A stretch of 64,000 bases of DNA from CAKVLS01 sp045638465 (GTDB lineage Bacteria > Bacillota > Clostridia > Christensenellales > UBA1242): positions 1-64,000 of the forward strand of contig JAZUBK010000003.1 in the NCBI GenBank assembly GCA_045638465.1, read 5' to 3'. Below the pieces are notes generated by a model. That model ran no database searches and was not told where the DNA came from. It saw nothing but the letters and a program-made list of their open reading frames with translations. The position numbers were made by a program, and so were the translations under genes. This document shows positions 33,501 to 41,685 of the stretch, piece by piece (the stretch's first letter is position 1; each line of letters opens with the position of its first letter).

Positions 33501-36500
33501 CAGTAACGTTCTTGATATTTAGTTTTGCCCAACCAGTAGCAGATTTTACACCCTTCATTAAGATGTCAGATGTAGTGGTTGTTTCTGGGTTTGTTGTATC
33601 TAGTGCACCGCCACCGCTAGTTGCGTCTAGGCTCAAGATATTATGTAGAGTATTTGGTTTGAAATAAACTGTAAATATTCTGTAGTTTCCAGCAAGGTCT
33701 TTTTCGATGATTTCGTAATAGTTGTTTGCTAGAGAATTAACATCTGTTGCACTAGCACTTGCGATAATGTTTGCAAGTGGTGTTTCGATAGCATAATTTG
33801 CTAGGTAGTAATCAGCATTGCTTTCTGTGATATCAAATCTTGGGAAGTTGCTGAAGTTGTTTAGATTTGTATAATCTGGGTGGTCTGGTGAGATGCTTTG
33901 GTTTTCTGTATCAAATTTAGCATATTGTCTAAAGTAGAATCTAGAAATAGTATCTTCACCATCATAGATTAGTTTAAATGTTTGAGCATCTACTGCAAAT
34001 GCATAGTCATAAATTGTAGGAATTGGATTTGTTCCGCCGTATACTGCTTTTTCTTCTTTGAAGTTTTCTTTCAAATCTGCGATGTCATCATAGTATTTGT
34101 TGGCAACTAGGTAAGTATCTTTTTCTAGCAGATTGTCAATGTTAAGCATTGGCTTTGTACGGTCAATTTTTAATCTATAACTTGTGCTTACATATTGTCC
34201 ATAACCATGGTTTAGTTCAGAAGAAACTGCATATCTTATTTCGATATTAAAGTCAAACTCTTCGTCAATGTTTAGTTGAACGTAGAATTTGTATTGGTTA
34301 TAGATTTTGTTTTCAAATGTATCAGAAGAAAGTTTTACAACAATTATGTTTCTGATGTATTTGTATTCTGAATAGTCAAAGAAGTCTGTTCCAGAAATGA
34401 TATTTTCTAAGTTATAATCACCAACCAAGAATGTATCTTTTCCTTCAAGACCTGCAGCAGTGATGTTTAGTTCTACAACACTTGCTGTGTATGGGTCTGG
34501 AGCATCTTGCCATACGAATTCAACTTTCTTGTCTTTTTTAGCATTGGTTGCAAATGTCTTATCATTAGTTTCGCTTGGTTCTAATAATTCGTCTTGCAAG
34601 TAAACTTCACCGCTAGGGTAGGTGTGTCTTACAATAAATGAACAAGTGTAAATCATAGGATTTACGTTACGAGAAGTACCAGCATTATAACCAGATCTGT
34701 CGGAAATAGTAATAGTGTAAGTTCCTTCTGCTGTAAATGTAGGAATTATAAAGTAACCTTCTAATGTAGCATCGGTGATATTGTGAGTAATAGTTGGAGC
34801 ATATTGAGATGTAGTATCTTTGTATTTAATTACTACGTCTAAGTTGTTGTAGTACAATCTGCTCATTACGTTAGTATTTGCAGATCCGTTATCAATAAAG
34901 TATTTGTATACTGGAATATTGATTTGAATAGGAAGTTTGTTTGTAGTAAGGATAGGACTTCCTGCAGATACATTTCTAAAGAAGTTTTTGAAAGTATATT
35001 CGTTAGAAGTGCCTTTACCAATAGTGATAGAGATATGTTCACCAACCTCTCTCAAACCATTTTGAGTTGTGGTAGAAATGATACCATTATGGTCAACATA
35101 AATTGTGTAGTTTCTAGTAAATGTATCTTGGCCGAAGTCAACAAGTTGTCCGTTGATATCATATTCGCCATAATCAGATGCTACAGGAACACCATTAATT
35201 AATTGATATCCGCCACCATAGTAATATCTAGTAAGCACATATTTACCAGGAGCAGTCTTACCATTGTCTAGGTTGATATTGCTTATTGTATACAAGAAGT
35301 CTTCGTCTTGGTCATACTCTGGCAAAATCAGATCTGCTGATTTTTCTGGATTGATAGCAAATGGATATGATGATGTTTGAGAAACATAATCAAATGGATA
35401 GTATTTGTATTCAATTCTTACAACTTCTGTTTTTTCAGAACCTGATTTGAATTTAAATGAAAGTTTGTATAAGTTTGAACCATTGTTTGTTGCTACGTAT
35501 CTTTCTGTAGTGTCTCCAGTGTAGTCACCAGACATATAGAATTGACCTGCAGCGCCGTCAAAGTTCATTGAGATGTACATAAATACTTCTGTGCCGTTAG
35601 CAGCTTTAGAAGTAAATTCATAATAACCTTCACCAGCGAATACACCGCCGCCAGATGTTGTAAGTTCGATTACAGCAAAATCATCTGGAGAGTATAGGTT
35701 TGCAGATGAAGAAAAGTCTTTCATATAATGTACTGTGTTAATAGGTACATTAATGAAATAATGAGTTGGTGCTACTTCTGGGAAGCCTTTTAGTAAAGTT
35801 GTTCCAGCAAGTTTTGTGTTGAAGATTTCGTTTTCTTCAGTGTTTAGATAGTTGTATACTAAGCCCTTGTTCTTACCAAAAGTAAGTCTAGTGTTAGTTC
35901 TAACATAGTTTGCAGGGTTTGCAACCATATCGTAGCTATTTAGCCATTGTGGGTTGCCATCACCTTGGTCTATCAAAGATTGTTGCATAAACACAGGTGT
36001 TGTATCATCAATAAGAATCATTCTTTCAAACCAGTTACCAGCAAGGTCTTCTACATAGAAGAAGTAAATACCATTTGCAGATTGATATTGTTGGCTTGTA
36101 AGAGGTTTTAAATCGTCTGGTCTTATGCTACGCCAACTATTTGCATAGTTCAAAGGAGCAGCGGTGTCAGTACCATAACCATTTGTTAATGTCTTGTCAT
36201 ATTCTTCAAAATATTCTGGATCTTCGTTTGTCTCATCAATAGGTAGGAAATATGCAGTAACATTTGTAGTTGTGATTCCGTCTACAGTATAAGCAGCCCA
36301 TGGTTTTTCTTTCCATGATAGAGTAAATGGGCTATTTGTTAGTGCAAGGTCGTATACACCTTCGCTAATTGTTGGTTGAGCAATAGTAGTTGGTTGAGCT
36401 ATATAGTAACTACCATCTTCTTCGTAAGATACTTTGTTAAAAATAATATCTTGGATATCAGAGGTATCTACAATGTATTCGTAGTATTGATTTAGTTTAC

Positions 36501-38412
36501 TTGGGCTATATGTAACAGTAATTACATATCTACCATTAAATGATTTTGGAATAGAGTATTTGCTACCTTCCATTGTGTAAGAGTAGTAATCATCATCTAT
36601 CTTAGTTGAAACATATGTTCCGTTGCCAGTAACGACTGTGTTGAAACTAGCATATCTTGTGTATTTTACAGTAATTGGAGCATTAAATGAGTTTACATCG
36701 TTAAGAATTTTAAATCTTACGTTTTTGTTTGTAAACTTAGATGTTAACAAATCAAAAGTTGTTCCTTCATCAGTTGTGTCATATTCTACAACCAAAGCAG
36801 GAGCTGCAGTCCTTATTTCAAAGAAGAACATTTGAATACCTCTGATTGTGTTACCATAAGAGGTTTCTACTGAGTAACAAGCTTTTACAAGATAAATACC
36901 TTGCATATCAAACTTAGATGTTTCGTGGAAAGTAGTGTCTAGTTTATTACTAGCAAGTAGTTGATCGTAGGTTAGAGAAGTCATAGTTGCTAGAGCTTCT
37001 GTTGCTTCAGTTATTGTTGAGTATATTTTGTAACCGCTATTTGAAGTATCAAAAGCAGTTGCATAATAATTAAATTTAATTGGTGCTTGGTCAGTTACAG
37101 GTATGCTATCTGGCAAACTAAAAGCAGCCGTAGTTGATTTTTCGTTAATTGCCAAGATATCTGCATAAGTGTACGCATTTCTCAAAGGTTTGTATTTGTT
37201 AGATGCTTGATCTTTGTATGTGATTTGGTAACCGAAGTTTGTAAGGAATTTTACTTCGCTGTTTTCAAGGTCAGGAATTTCGGCTACTTCGTATGTTACA
37301 GTAAAAGCATTTGGAGTAGGGATAAGAATATCAACGTAGAATTTATATTCGCCAAGGTCTGCCAAATCAATTTCTGCATAGTATGGACAAACTGTTGTAA
37401 CGATGTCAGGTTCTACACCTGAGGTAAATGTTCTTTTGTATGTGTCGTAATATTTTATGTCAGATGATCCTATCTTTGTGATAGCGACTCTACCAGTAAC
37501 ATTTGTTTCTTCAAAGTTAGGGTCTAAGATTTCGCTTTCTAGATAGTTTGGAGTGAAGTTTGAATATTTGTGTTCGTAACTAGAACTTCCGATTGTGTGT
37601 AGATAGTTTAGAGCAAACTTATTTGCTTCGTATCCTACAACTGGGAATTGGATATTTCCGTCAGCGTCGTAGCTGTTGTAGTTGAAGAAATATGTTTCGT
37701 GATCAACACCTTTGATCTCTGTAGTTCCGTTGTATTCTGCACCTGTGATAGAGTAGGCAGTAGTTGTTGTCAAATAATCTTCTTTATCAATAAGGTTAAA
37801 TGACATTGATAGTGTGAACTCTTCGTCAGATGTAACGCCGTCAGAACCTGGAGTTTGGAATCTGTATGTAAATTCAAATTGATACAAACCAGATCTATCT
37901 TGAGGGTCGATTGCTGATAGGTCATCTGCCCAAGTCATAACTGTTGTCTCACGGAAGCTAATAGCATAGTTAACGTAACCGTTGGTTGGATCACCAGAAG
38001 CTTTAGGTACGTTAATTGGTTTTCCGTTAAGATAACCGATTACGTTTAGACTGGCTGCAGGAACTCTATTAGAAGTCTTATCACTATCTGGCAATATCTC
38101 ATTAAACTTTACATAGACTGTAGTGTTATAAAGTGCACTGTCGTCGATAGAGTTGCTTGTTAGCATGATATACTCGCCGTTATAGTCATAGTTTCTATAT
38201 AGATAGTTCGGACCGTCCTTTTTCTGAGTAATCAACGCATAAGGAATACTCTGAGCGGTGAAGTCTCTTACATAACTAGTATCTTCTTCGGTTGCCGCAT
38301 AAGATGTGTTTTCTTCTAACTTAAAACCAGGCAACAAAAAAGTAATGCCCAAAGTTAAAAGCATTGCAATACTAAGTAAGATGGAATTAAATGTTAATCT
38401 TAATTTTTTCAT
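30529..38412 (-). CDS. Giant Ig-like repeat surface protein (2627 residues)
   Basis: A signal peptide (KKLRLTFNS then a hydrophobic core, predicted cleavage after SYAA near residue 40), a huge extracellular part, a C-terminal membrane helix (about 2597-2618) and a short basic tail; no LPXTG. The extracellular part contains many Ig-like/Big-type modules, recognised by recurring ends such as GRYVITVTYS, GTYTITISDRSG, GKHMLTFVDLAGN, GRYIVTLDATY and GDYIITIAVKY, often followed by (D)-x-x-x-P linkers. The start is the ATG at 38412 with GGAGAG 8 nt upstream. It is downstream of virD4 on the same strand but separated by terminators and its own -10. Possibly an adhesin or contact factor for the adjacent secretion system; that role is inference. 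Confidence 0.8.
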   Translation of the reverse strand: MKKLRLTFNSILLSIAMLLTLGITFLLPGFKLEENTSYAATEEDTSYVRDFTAQSIPYALITQKKDGPNYLYRNYDYNGEYIMLTSNSIDDSALYNTTVYVKFNEILPDSDKTSNRVPAASLNVIGYLNGKPINVPKASGDPTNGYVNYAISFRETTVMTWADDLSAIDPQDRSGLYQFEFTYRFQTPGSDGVTSDEEFTLSMSFNLIDKEDYLTTTTAYSITGAEYNGTTEIKGVDHETYFFNYNSYDADGNIQFPVVGYEANKFALNYLHTIGSSSYEHKYSNFTPNYLESEILDPNFEETNVTGRVAITKIGSSDIKYYDTYKRTFTSGVEPDIVTTVCPYYAEIDLADLGEYKFYVDILIPTPNAFTVTYEVAEIPDLENSEVKFLTNFGYQITYKDQASNKYKPLRNAYTYADILAINEKSTTAAFSLPDSIPVTDQAPIKFNYYATAFDTSNSGYKIYSTITEATEALATMTSLTYDQLLASNKLDTTFHETSKFDMQGIYLVKACYSVETSYGNTIRGIQMFFFEIRTAAPALVVEYDTTDEGTTFDLLTSKFTNKNVRFKILNDVNSFNAPITVKYTRYASFNTVVTGNGTYVSTKIDDDYYSYTMEGSKYSIPKSFNGRYVITVTYSPSKLNQYYEYIVDTSDIQDIIFNKVSYEEDGSYYIAQPTTIAQPTISEGVYDLALTNSPFTLSWKEKPWAAYTVDGITTTNVTAYFLPIDETNEDPEYFEEYDKTLTNGYGTDTAAPLNYANSWRSIRPDDLKPLTSQQYQSANGIYFFYVEDLAGNWFERMILIDDTTPVFMQQSLIDQGDGNPQWLNSYDMVANPANYVRTNTRLTFGKNKGLVYNYLNTEENEIFNTKLAGTTLLKGFPEVAPTHYFINVPINTVHYMKDFSSSANLYSPDDFAVIELTTSGGGVFAGEGYYEFTSKAANGTEVFMYISMNFDGAAGQFYMSGDYTGDTTERYVATNNGSNLYKLSFKFKSGSEKTEVVRIEYKYYPFDYVSQTSSYPFAINPEKSADLILPEYDQDEDFLYTISNINLDNGKTAPGKYVLTRYYYGGGYQLINGVPVASDYGEYDINGQLVDFGQDTFTRNYTIYVDHNGIISTTTQNGLREVGEHISITIGKGTSNEYTFKNFFRNVSAGSPILTTNKLPIQINIPVYKYFIDNGSANTNVMSRLYYNNLDVVIKYKDTTSQYAPTITHNITDATLEGYFIIPTFTAEGTYTITISDRSGYNAGTSRNVNPMIYTCSFIVRHTYPSGEVYLQDELLEPSETNDKTFATNAKKDKKVEFVWQDAPDPYTASVVELNITAAGLEGKDTFLVGDYNLENIISGTDFFDYSEYKYIRNIIVVKLSSDTFENKIYNQYKFYVQLNIDEEFDFNIEIRYAVSSELNHGYGQYVSTSYRLKIDRTKPMLNIDNLLEKDTYLVANKYYDDIADLKENFKEEKAVYGGTNPIPTIYDYAFAVDAQTFKLIYDGEDTISRFYFRQYAKFDTENQSISPDHPDYTNLNNFSNFPRFDITESNADYYLANYAIETPLANIIASASATDVNSLANNYYEIIEKDLAGNYRIFTVYFKPNTLHNILSLDATSGGGALDTTNPETTTTSDILMKGVKSATGWAKLNIKNVTDTSRTPLNYTLTPYLGTATIYNMCNEISNYLLSTTNCKITFTLTSAAGVSTKHFNIVKTNSKLPIPDVLKNEDGTFYMIFPKKTATSVIYLVALSVQYNPTKEYVVNAIGVDNIPGQKDNLKAGLYIIKYTDNTNSSYTYQLNLGIDYVAASDQFRYATGTAVDGGDGITYAGGDIYITFQSKAHGVAVKNTTNGTEGSDTMIFADKYNNINPNDYVLINGENYYRVNPDIYIKAVEDPTTDNGFRVILIKEPTIDDGVSNEDIGGIKKYNVTFYYSNYNDAGADRSPINEYKFVIYNKLAAINLFDANGNAIAGSTTSGSMALTSSSVKINWEGLTDAPHTSLYRPVVVLNSLTESGSVISSIEITNNRIISTPGYYAVELCNTAFGNYRTVYFAIQDGEIPFYTVVDSTSGAAISVSPKTLDILGSLDTTHTVSVKSQIQKHIETTYELDPDHKNLLINKLNACPTNVDQYFSLNDCDLRLDASSDLYYIPIYFRDGTYVADTSTVTKDKYLTTFYLIYGDNNPIYANLIAVTRVPRSATNIVANKLYYIYTTTSEVSKELTGVSSTIKNNELDNDSVHIYWNTVSNDNEAWYNRGNLVYLNYTFNNVTSVRNYGEIGYSSTVSATCGLSKITVSGSGKHMLTFVDLAGNVSFFKTASNTSQAYYTVTILDKVIFTVNNSTPLDYAVYNSAITLSIDTSYSSDYSINSLSVTVMRNGSYYENYIITDNTKYTFTESGRYIVTLDATYQDTTPLNSAHYNFTILDKTSARLAYEFNEMLGYEVTRVYKDNKDITTRVKQFYIAEQGLDITPEEYKLNEFFASPEKFGNGDYIITIAVKYNVLLAAKEFTFGFKISDVIPVIMSDPAYGETTKGTITLTFNPSHIYQQIGKSSIKVFTYNADTNRFNLVDEYIIDESKLAITEATQFQIKETNSYYFQLVTDSGNIVTSFRINRAEPLNALSIIIIVIASVTVVVLVILFIKMRTKMKVR

Positions 38413-38442
38413 AATCAACTCTCCATAAAATATTTAGTAGTC

Positions 38443-38448
38443 ATTATA
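38443..38448 (-). promoter_or_regulatory. Candidate -10 box of the giant surface-protein gene
   Basis: TATAAT on the minus strand about 31 nt before the ATG at 38412; the -35 is poor. Confidence 0.45.
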
Positions 38449-38651
38449 GGCTATAATATATACTATATTTTAACATAATATATATTATATAACAAATTAT
38501 TTTAATTGATTTTTTAACAAAATTTCATTTAATTTTTTATTTTACAGGGTAAATAATTTTGCAGAAGTAAGAGGCATAGGAATAGTAAAAAAACATTTCC
38601 TTTGATGCAATAATTTGTGATAAAAAACAAAGGATATAAAAAAACAAATAA

Positions 38652-38682
38652 TAAAAAAGGCGTAGATTGTCTCAGCCTTTTT
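38652..38682 (-). terminator. Second terminator downstream of virD4
   Basis: Stem AAAAAGGC/GCCTTTTT with a short inner AGA/TCT helix; on the minus strand it ends in T6. Confidence 0.6.
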
Positions 38683-38720
38683 CTGTATGTTTGTTTTTGA
38701 ATATGTCAATATGAGCATAC

Positions 38721-38752
38721 AAAAAAAAGAACTAACAAATATGTTAGCTCTT
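38721..38752 (-). terminator. virD4 terminator
   Basis: Minus-strand stem AGAGCTAAC/GTTAGTTCT (one G-U pair) with a 6-nt loop, followed by T7. Confidence 0.8.
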
Positions 38753-38762
38753 TTTAGGTTTA

Positions 38763-40799
38763 TTAAATATCATCATCGATACTAAAAGTTGTTTTTGGTT
38801 TCAAAACTTTTGCATTTCTTTCTACGATGCTATAACTTACTTCTGCTTGGTTTAGAGATTTGCTAGGTACATAATCTTCTTGAATCTTTGTCATGTCAAA
38901 CATTGGTGTTGCCCAAGCATAAGTTGATTTACATCTGATAGGATATTCCTTCAAAATTTTAACAATGATTTCGCCTGTAGGACCAGCTTGTAGGTGGCCA
39001 AGTTCGTCTGGATAGATAAGTGGACGAGATACTACAGAAGTGCTTGTACCTTTGCTCTTTTCATCATCTTTACCTTTGTTTTCAGTTGTAGATGTTGTTT
39101 CGATAGTTACCTCACCGCAAAGCTTACTAAAGTCTTCGCAAGTTCTTGCGTCGTCAGTACCGATAAACATTTTGATAGGGCAGTTACCAATAATGGTAGA
39201 TGCTACGTCGTCGCCATATTTTGCATTTAGCTGACTAAATGATTGGATAACCAAAGCAAAGAAGATATTTCTACTACGAGATACGGTAATCATACTGTCG
39301 ATTTTTTCAATCTTAGGTAGGTTGGCGAACTCATCTAGCAAAAAGTATACAGCTCTTGGAAGTTTCAAACCTTGGAAGTTGTTTGCAAGGTCAACTAGTT
39401 TTTGGTATAGCTGAGCAATACACATTGTAGCAATACCGTGTCTAGCTTCTTTTTCATCTGGGATAATTATGAATAGGGCAGTTGGTCTTTCTGCAAAACC
39501 ATCAAAGTTCATTTCGTTAAGGCTAGTTGCATAACACATACCAGTATCGTTAAACAAACCAAGTTTTGCACTAACAATACCCATATAAGATTTTGTAGTA
39601 GTAGGAGCGTTGTTGATTGCAGTACTGATAAGTTGTGGAACTTTACTAAACTCATCTCTACCTTGGAAATATTGTCTCAAAGTTTTGTATGGGTTGTCTG
39701 GGTCTGGGTCTTTGTAGTTACAAATACGAGAAAGGTTATAGAAGTTGTATCTTTCTCTAGTCATGCCAAGTTCTGGTTTTAAACTATCTTCTAGCATAGC
39801 AAGAAGTGTACCATAAATAAATTCTTGAGCACCTCTATCCCAACTTGCGTCTTGTTTGTTTTCGATAGGGCAGATAATACCAGCAATTTCTCTCAAAGAG
39901 TTTTCGGCTTGGTCAACAAGCTCTGCTTTTTTAGAGTTAAGTTCAGATTCTAGTACATCTTTGTTAGGATATGCGACACCATCGTATTCATACCATTCGT
40001 TGTTATATTCTTTAGAAATAATTTTTAGTTTTAGATCTGCAGGGTTTACGTTAACGTGAGTTTTTACTTCATCATGCATATGATGAGCCTTTTGGTATAG
40101 CATATATGCGTTATCAAGAGGGTTCCATCTAGTAGATGCGTAAGGCGCTCTTAGGTTAAATACTTTTACGTCATAACCTTCTTTTAGTAGTTTTCTGCAG
40201 TTTTTCTCATAAAGCTCACCTTTAGGGTCGGTAACAACAAAGCAAGGTTTTGTCTTAGTTCCTGACAAAACTTGAATTTGAGGGATAATAAATCTCTCTG
40301 TTTTACCAGTACCAGTTGTACCAATGATCATAGCATGTATAGGACCATACATGTTGATGTTTAGGTTGCTTTTGCCAACAAGTTCACTTCTGATAAGCAT
40401 ACCGTCTCTTTGAGTTCTCAAAGTGTTCCAGTTGCAATACAAAAACTTCTTTTCAGTTTTTAGCTCTTTTTCTGTAACCCAACGGCTATCGAAGTATTGG
40501 TCAATGTCTTTACCTTCTTTAGTCTTGGCAGAAGTACCAGACTTGCTTTTTCCAGAAAGGTCGCTCTTTTCTAGTTTTGTGAAGAAGTACAAAACGTATA
40601 GCAAGAATAGTACGCCGAATACTAATATAAAAGTACTCTTAAATGATTCTGTCATAAATGAACCACTAGACAAACTATCTGGTATGGTGTGTAAACCTGC
40701 ATCCATATGTGTATAGATTAGGGCGGCTACAAAGCCTACAACAGCCATCAGAACTATAAGTCCAATGAATTTTAAAAATTTTTTAAATCCGTCGCTCAT
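38763..40799 (-). CDS. virD4: VirD4/TraG-type type IV coupling ATPase
   Basis: 678 residues. Two N-terminal membrane helices (about 9-30 and 56-74), then the ATPase with Walker A GTTGTGKT (160-167), FVVTDPKGELYE, a helical all-alpha insert, and Walker B YFLLDEFANLP (Asp489, Glu490), followed by RSRNIFFALVIQSFSQL and the C-terminal ATPase segment. This is the inner-membrane hexamer that selects substrates for type IV secretion. GGGAG lies 8 nt before the ATG and the promoter is good. It is divergent from the pilin-like gene. The substrate could be DNA or protein; no relaxase is present nearby. The symbol reflects the family. Confidence 0.93.
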   Translation of the reverse strand: MSDGFKKFLKFIGLIVLMAVVGFVAALIYTHMDAGLHTIPDSLSSGSFMTESFKSTFILVFGVLFLLYVLYFFTKLEKSDLSGKSKSGTSAKTKEGKDIDQYFDSRWVTEKELKTEKKFLYCNWNTLRTQRDGMLIRSELVGKSNLNINMYGPIHAMIIGTTGTGKTERFIIPQIQVLSGTKTKPCFVVTDPKGELYEKNCRKLLKEGYDVKVFNLRAPYASTRWNPLDNAYMLYQKAHHMHDEVKTHVNVNPADLKLKIISKEYNNEWYEYDGVAYPNKDVLESELNSKKAELVDQAENSLREIAGIICPIENKQDASWDRGAQEFIYGTLLAMLEDSLKPELGMTRERYNFYNLSRICNYKDPDPDNPYKTLRQYFQGRDEFSKVPQLISTAINNAPTTTKSYMGIVSAKLGLFNDTGMCYATSLNEMNFDGFAERPTALFIIIPDEKEARHGIATMCIAQLYQKLVDLANNFQGLKLPRAVYFLLDEFANLPKIEKIDSMITVSRSRNIFFALVIQSFSQLNAKYGDDVASTIIGNCPIKMFIGTDDARTCEDFSKLCGEVTIETTSTTENKGKDDEKSKGTSTSVVSRPLIYPDELGHLQAGPTGEIIVKILKEYPIRCKSTYAWATPMFDMTKIQEDYVPSKSLNQAEVSYSIVERNAKVLKPKTTFSIDDDI

Positions 40800-40843
40800 A
40801 AAAATCTCCCTTTATTTTAGGTTAAAAAATATCTACATAGTTT

Positions 40844-40872
40844 ATTATAAATATATAATCGCAATTTGACAA
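40844..40872 (-). promoter_or_regulatory. Sigma-A promoter of virD4
   Basis: On the minus strand TTGTCA (40867-40872), 17 bp, TATAAT (40844-40849). Confidence 0.75.
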
Positions 40873-41003
40873 CTAAAGAAAGCCATTTTATTTTTATTTT
40901 TTACTAAAAATTAGTAGATTTATCCAAAAATATCAGTTATAATGAAAGGGCAAGTAGTATAAATACAGCAAAAAAACTTTTTTATAAAATATGCAAAAAT
41001 TTG

Positions 41004-41032
41004 TTGCTAATAGGTGTTTTATGTGTTATAAT
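41004..41032 (+). promoter_or_regulatory. Strong promoter of the pilin-like gene
   Basis: TTGCTA at 41004-41009, 17 bp, then an extended -10 TGTTATAAT with the hexamer at 41027-41032. Confidence 0.8.
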
Positions 41033-41069
41033 GCTTGTAACAAAATAAATAAGTGGAGGGTAAAGTTAT

Positions 41070-41444
41070 ATGACACTACTATTAACTAAATTAGCAGCAT
41101 TATTCCTAAACATTCCTGGGCTTGGTGGTTTGTTCTACAAAGAAGATCAATGGAAAGATAGCTCTTTCTCTTGGCTAAAACCAATCGCTAAATTCTTGGA
41201 CGGCGCACTTATCCCGGTTGTTATCATCGTAGGTGCATTGGGTGCTATTTGGATTATTATTCTTGGTGTTAACCTAGCTAGAGCAGAGTCTTCTGATAAA
41301 GCTTCTGAAGCTAAGAAAAGACTTATCAACGTTGTTATTGCTATCGTATCAGTAATTCTATTGGTATTCCTACTAGCTCTATTCGTATCAAAAGCTCCAG
41401 AATGGTTCGGTTCAGGTGCAAAAGATAACATTTTCACTGAATAA
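41070..41444 (+). CDS. VirB2/TrbC-like two-helix membrane protein
   Basis: 124 residues. Two long membrane helices (about 46-68 and 86-108) are joined by a short charged loop (ARAESSDKASEAKKRL), the layout of VirB2/TrbC-type conjugation subunits and of small Gram-positive type IV proteins. The N-terminal ~20 residues are also hydrophobic, and the C-terminus is short and charged. It may form the channel or pilus-like core. A strong promoter, GGAGGG ribosome site, highly biased codons and an immediate terminator suggest high-level separate expression, as expected of a structural subunit. Assignment rests on topology and neighbours. Confidence 0.7.
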   Translation: MTLLLTKLAALFLNIPGLGGLFYKEDQWKDSSFSWLKPIAKFLDGALIPVVIIVGALGAIWIIILGVNLARAESSDKASEAKKRLINVVIAIVSVILLVFLLALFVSKAPEWFGSGAKDNIFTE

Positions 41445-41466
41445 TAAACGTACGATAATAAAACAT

Positions 41467-41495
41467 AAAGACGCAGAGAAATCTGTGTCTTTTTT
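41467..41495 (+). terminator. Terminator of the pilin-like gene
   Basis: Stem AAAGACGCAGA/TCTGTGTCTTT (one G-U pair) with a GAAA tetraloop and T6. Confidence 0.9.
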
Positions 41496-41620
41496 GTTTT
41501 TTATTGTTGCAGTTATGACGCTGGTGAGATATTAATTAATATAATAAATAAGAATAATTTAGTTTTTTATCATTTAATTTAAAAATATTAAAAAAGTGTT
41601 TATTTTATACCCCAAAAATC

Positions 41621-41649
41621 TTGCCTTTTGACAAACAATGTTTTATAAT
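41621..41649 (+). promoter_or_regulatory. Sigma-A promoter of the secretion-locus lipoprotein
   Basis: TTGCCT at 41621-41626, 17 bp, TATAAT at 41644-41649. Confidence 0.65.
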
Positions 41650-41685
41650 AAAACATAACAAATTATGTCAAAAAAGGGAGGTTGT

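Larger units (their letters stand above)
38413..38762. other. Intergenic region between virD4 and the giant gene
   Basis: 350 bp without a gene. It is very AT-rich and holds two minus-strand terminators near virD4, the -10 box of the giant gene, and TATATTATAT-type alternating sequence around 38455-38490. No ORF with a ribosome site and no recognisable RNA gene was seen. Confidence 0.6.
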
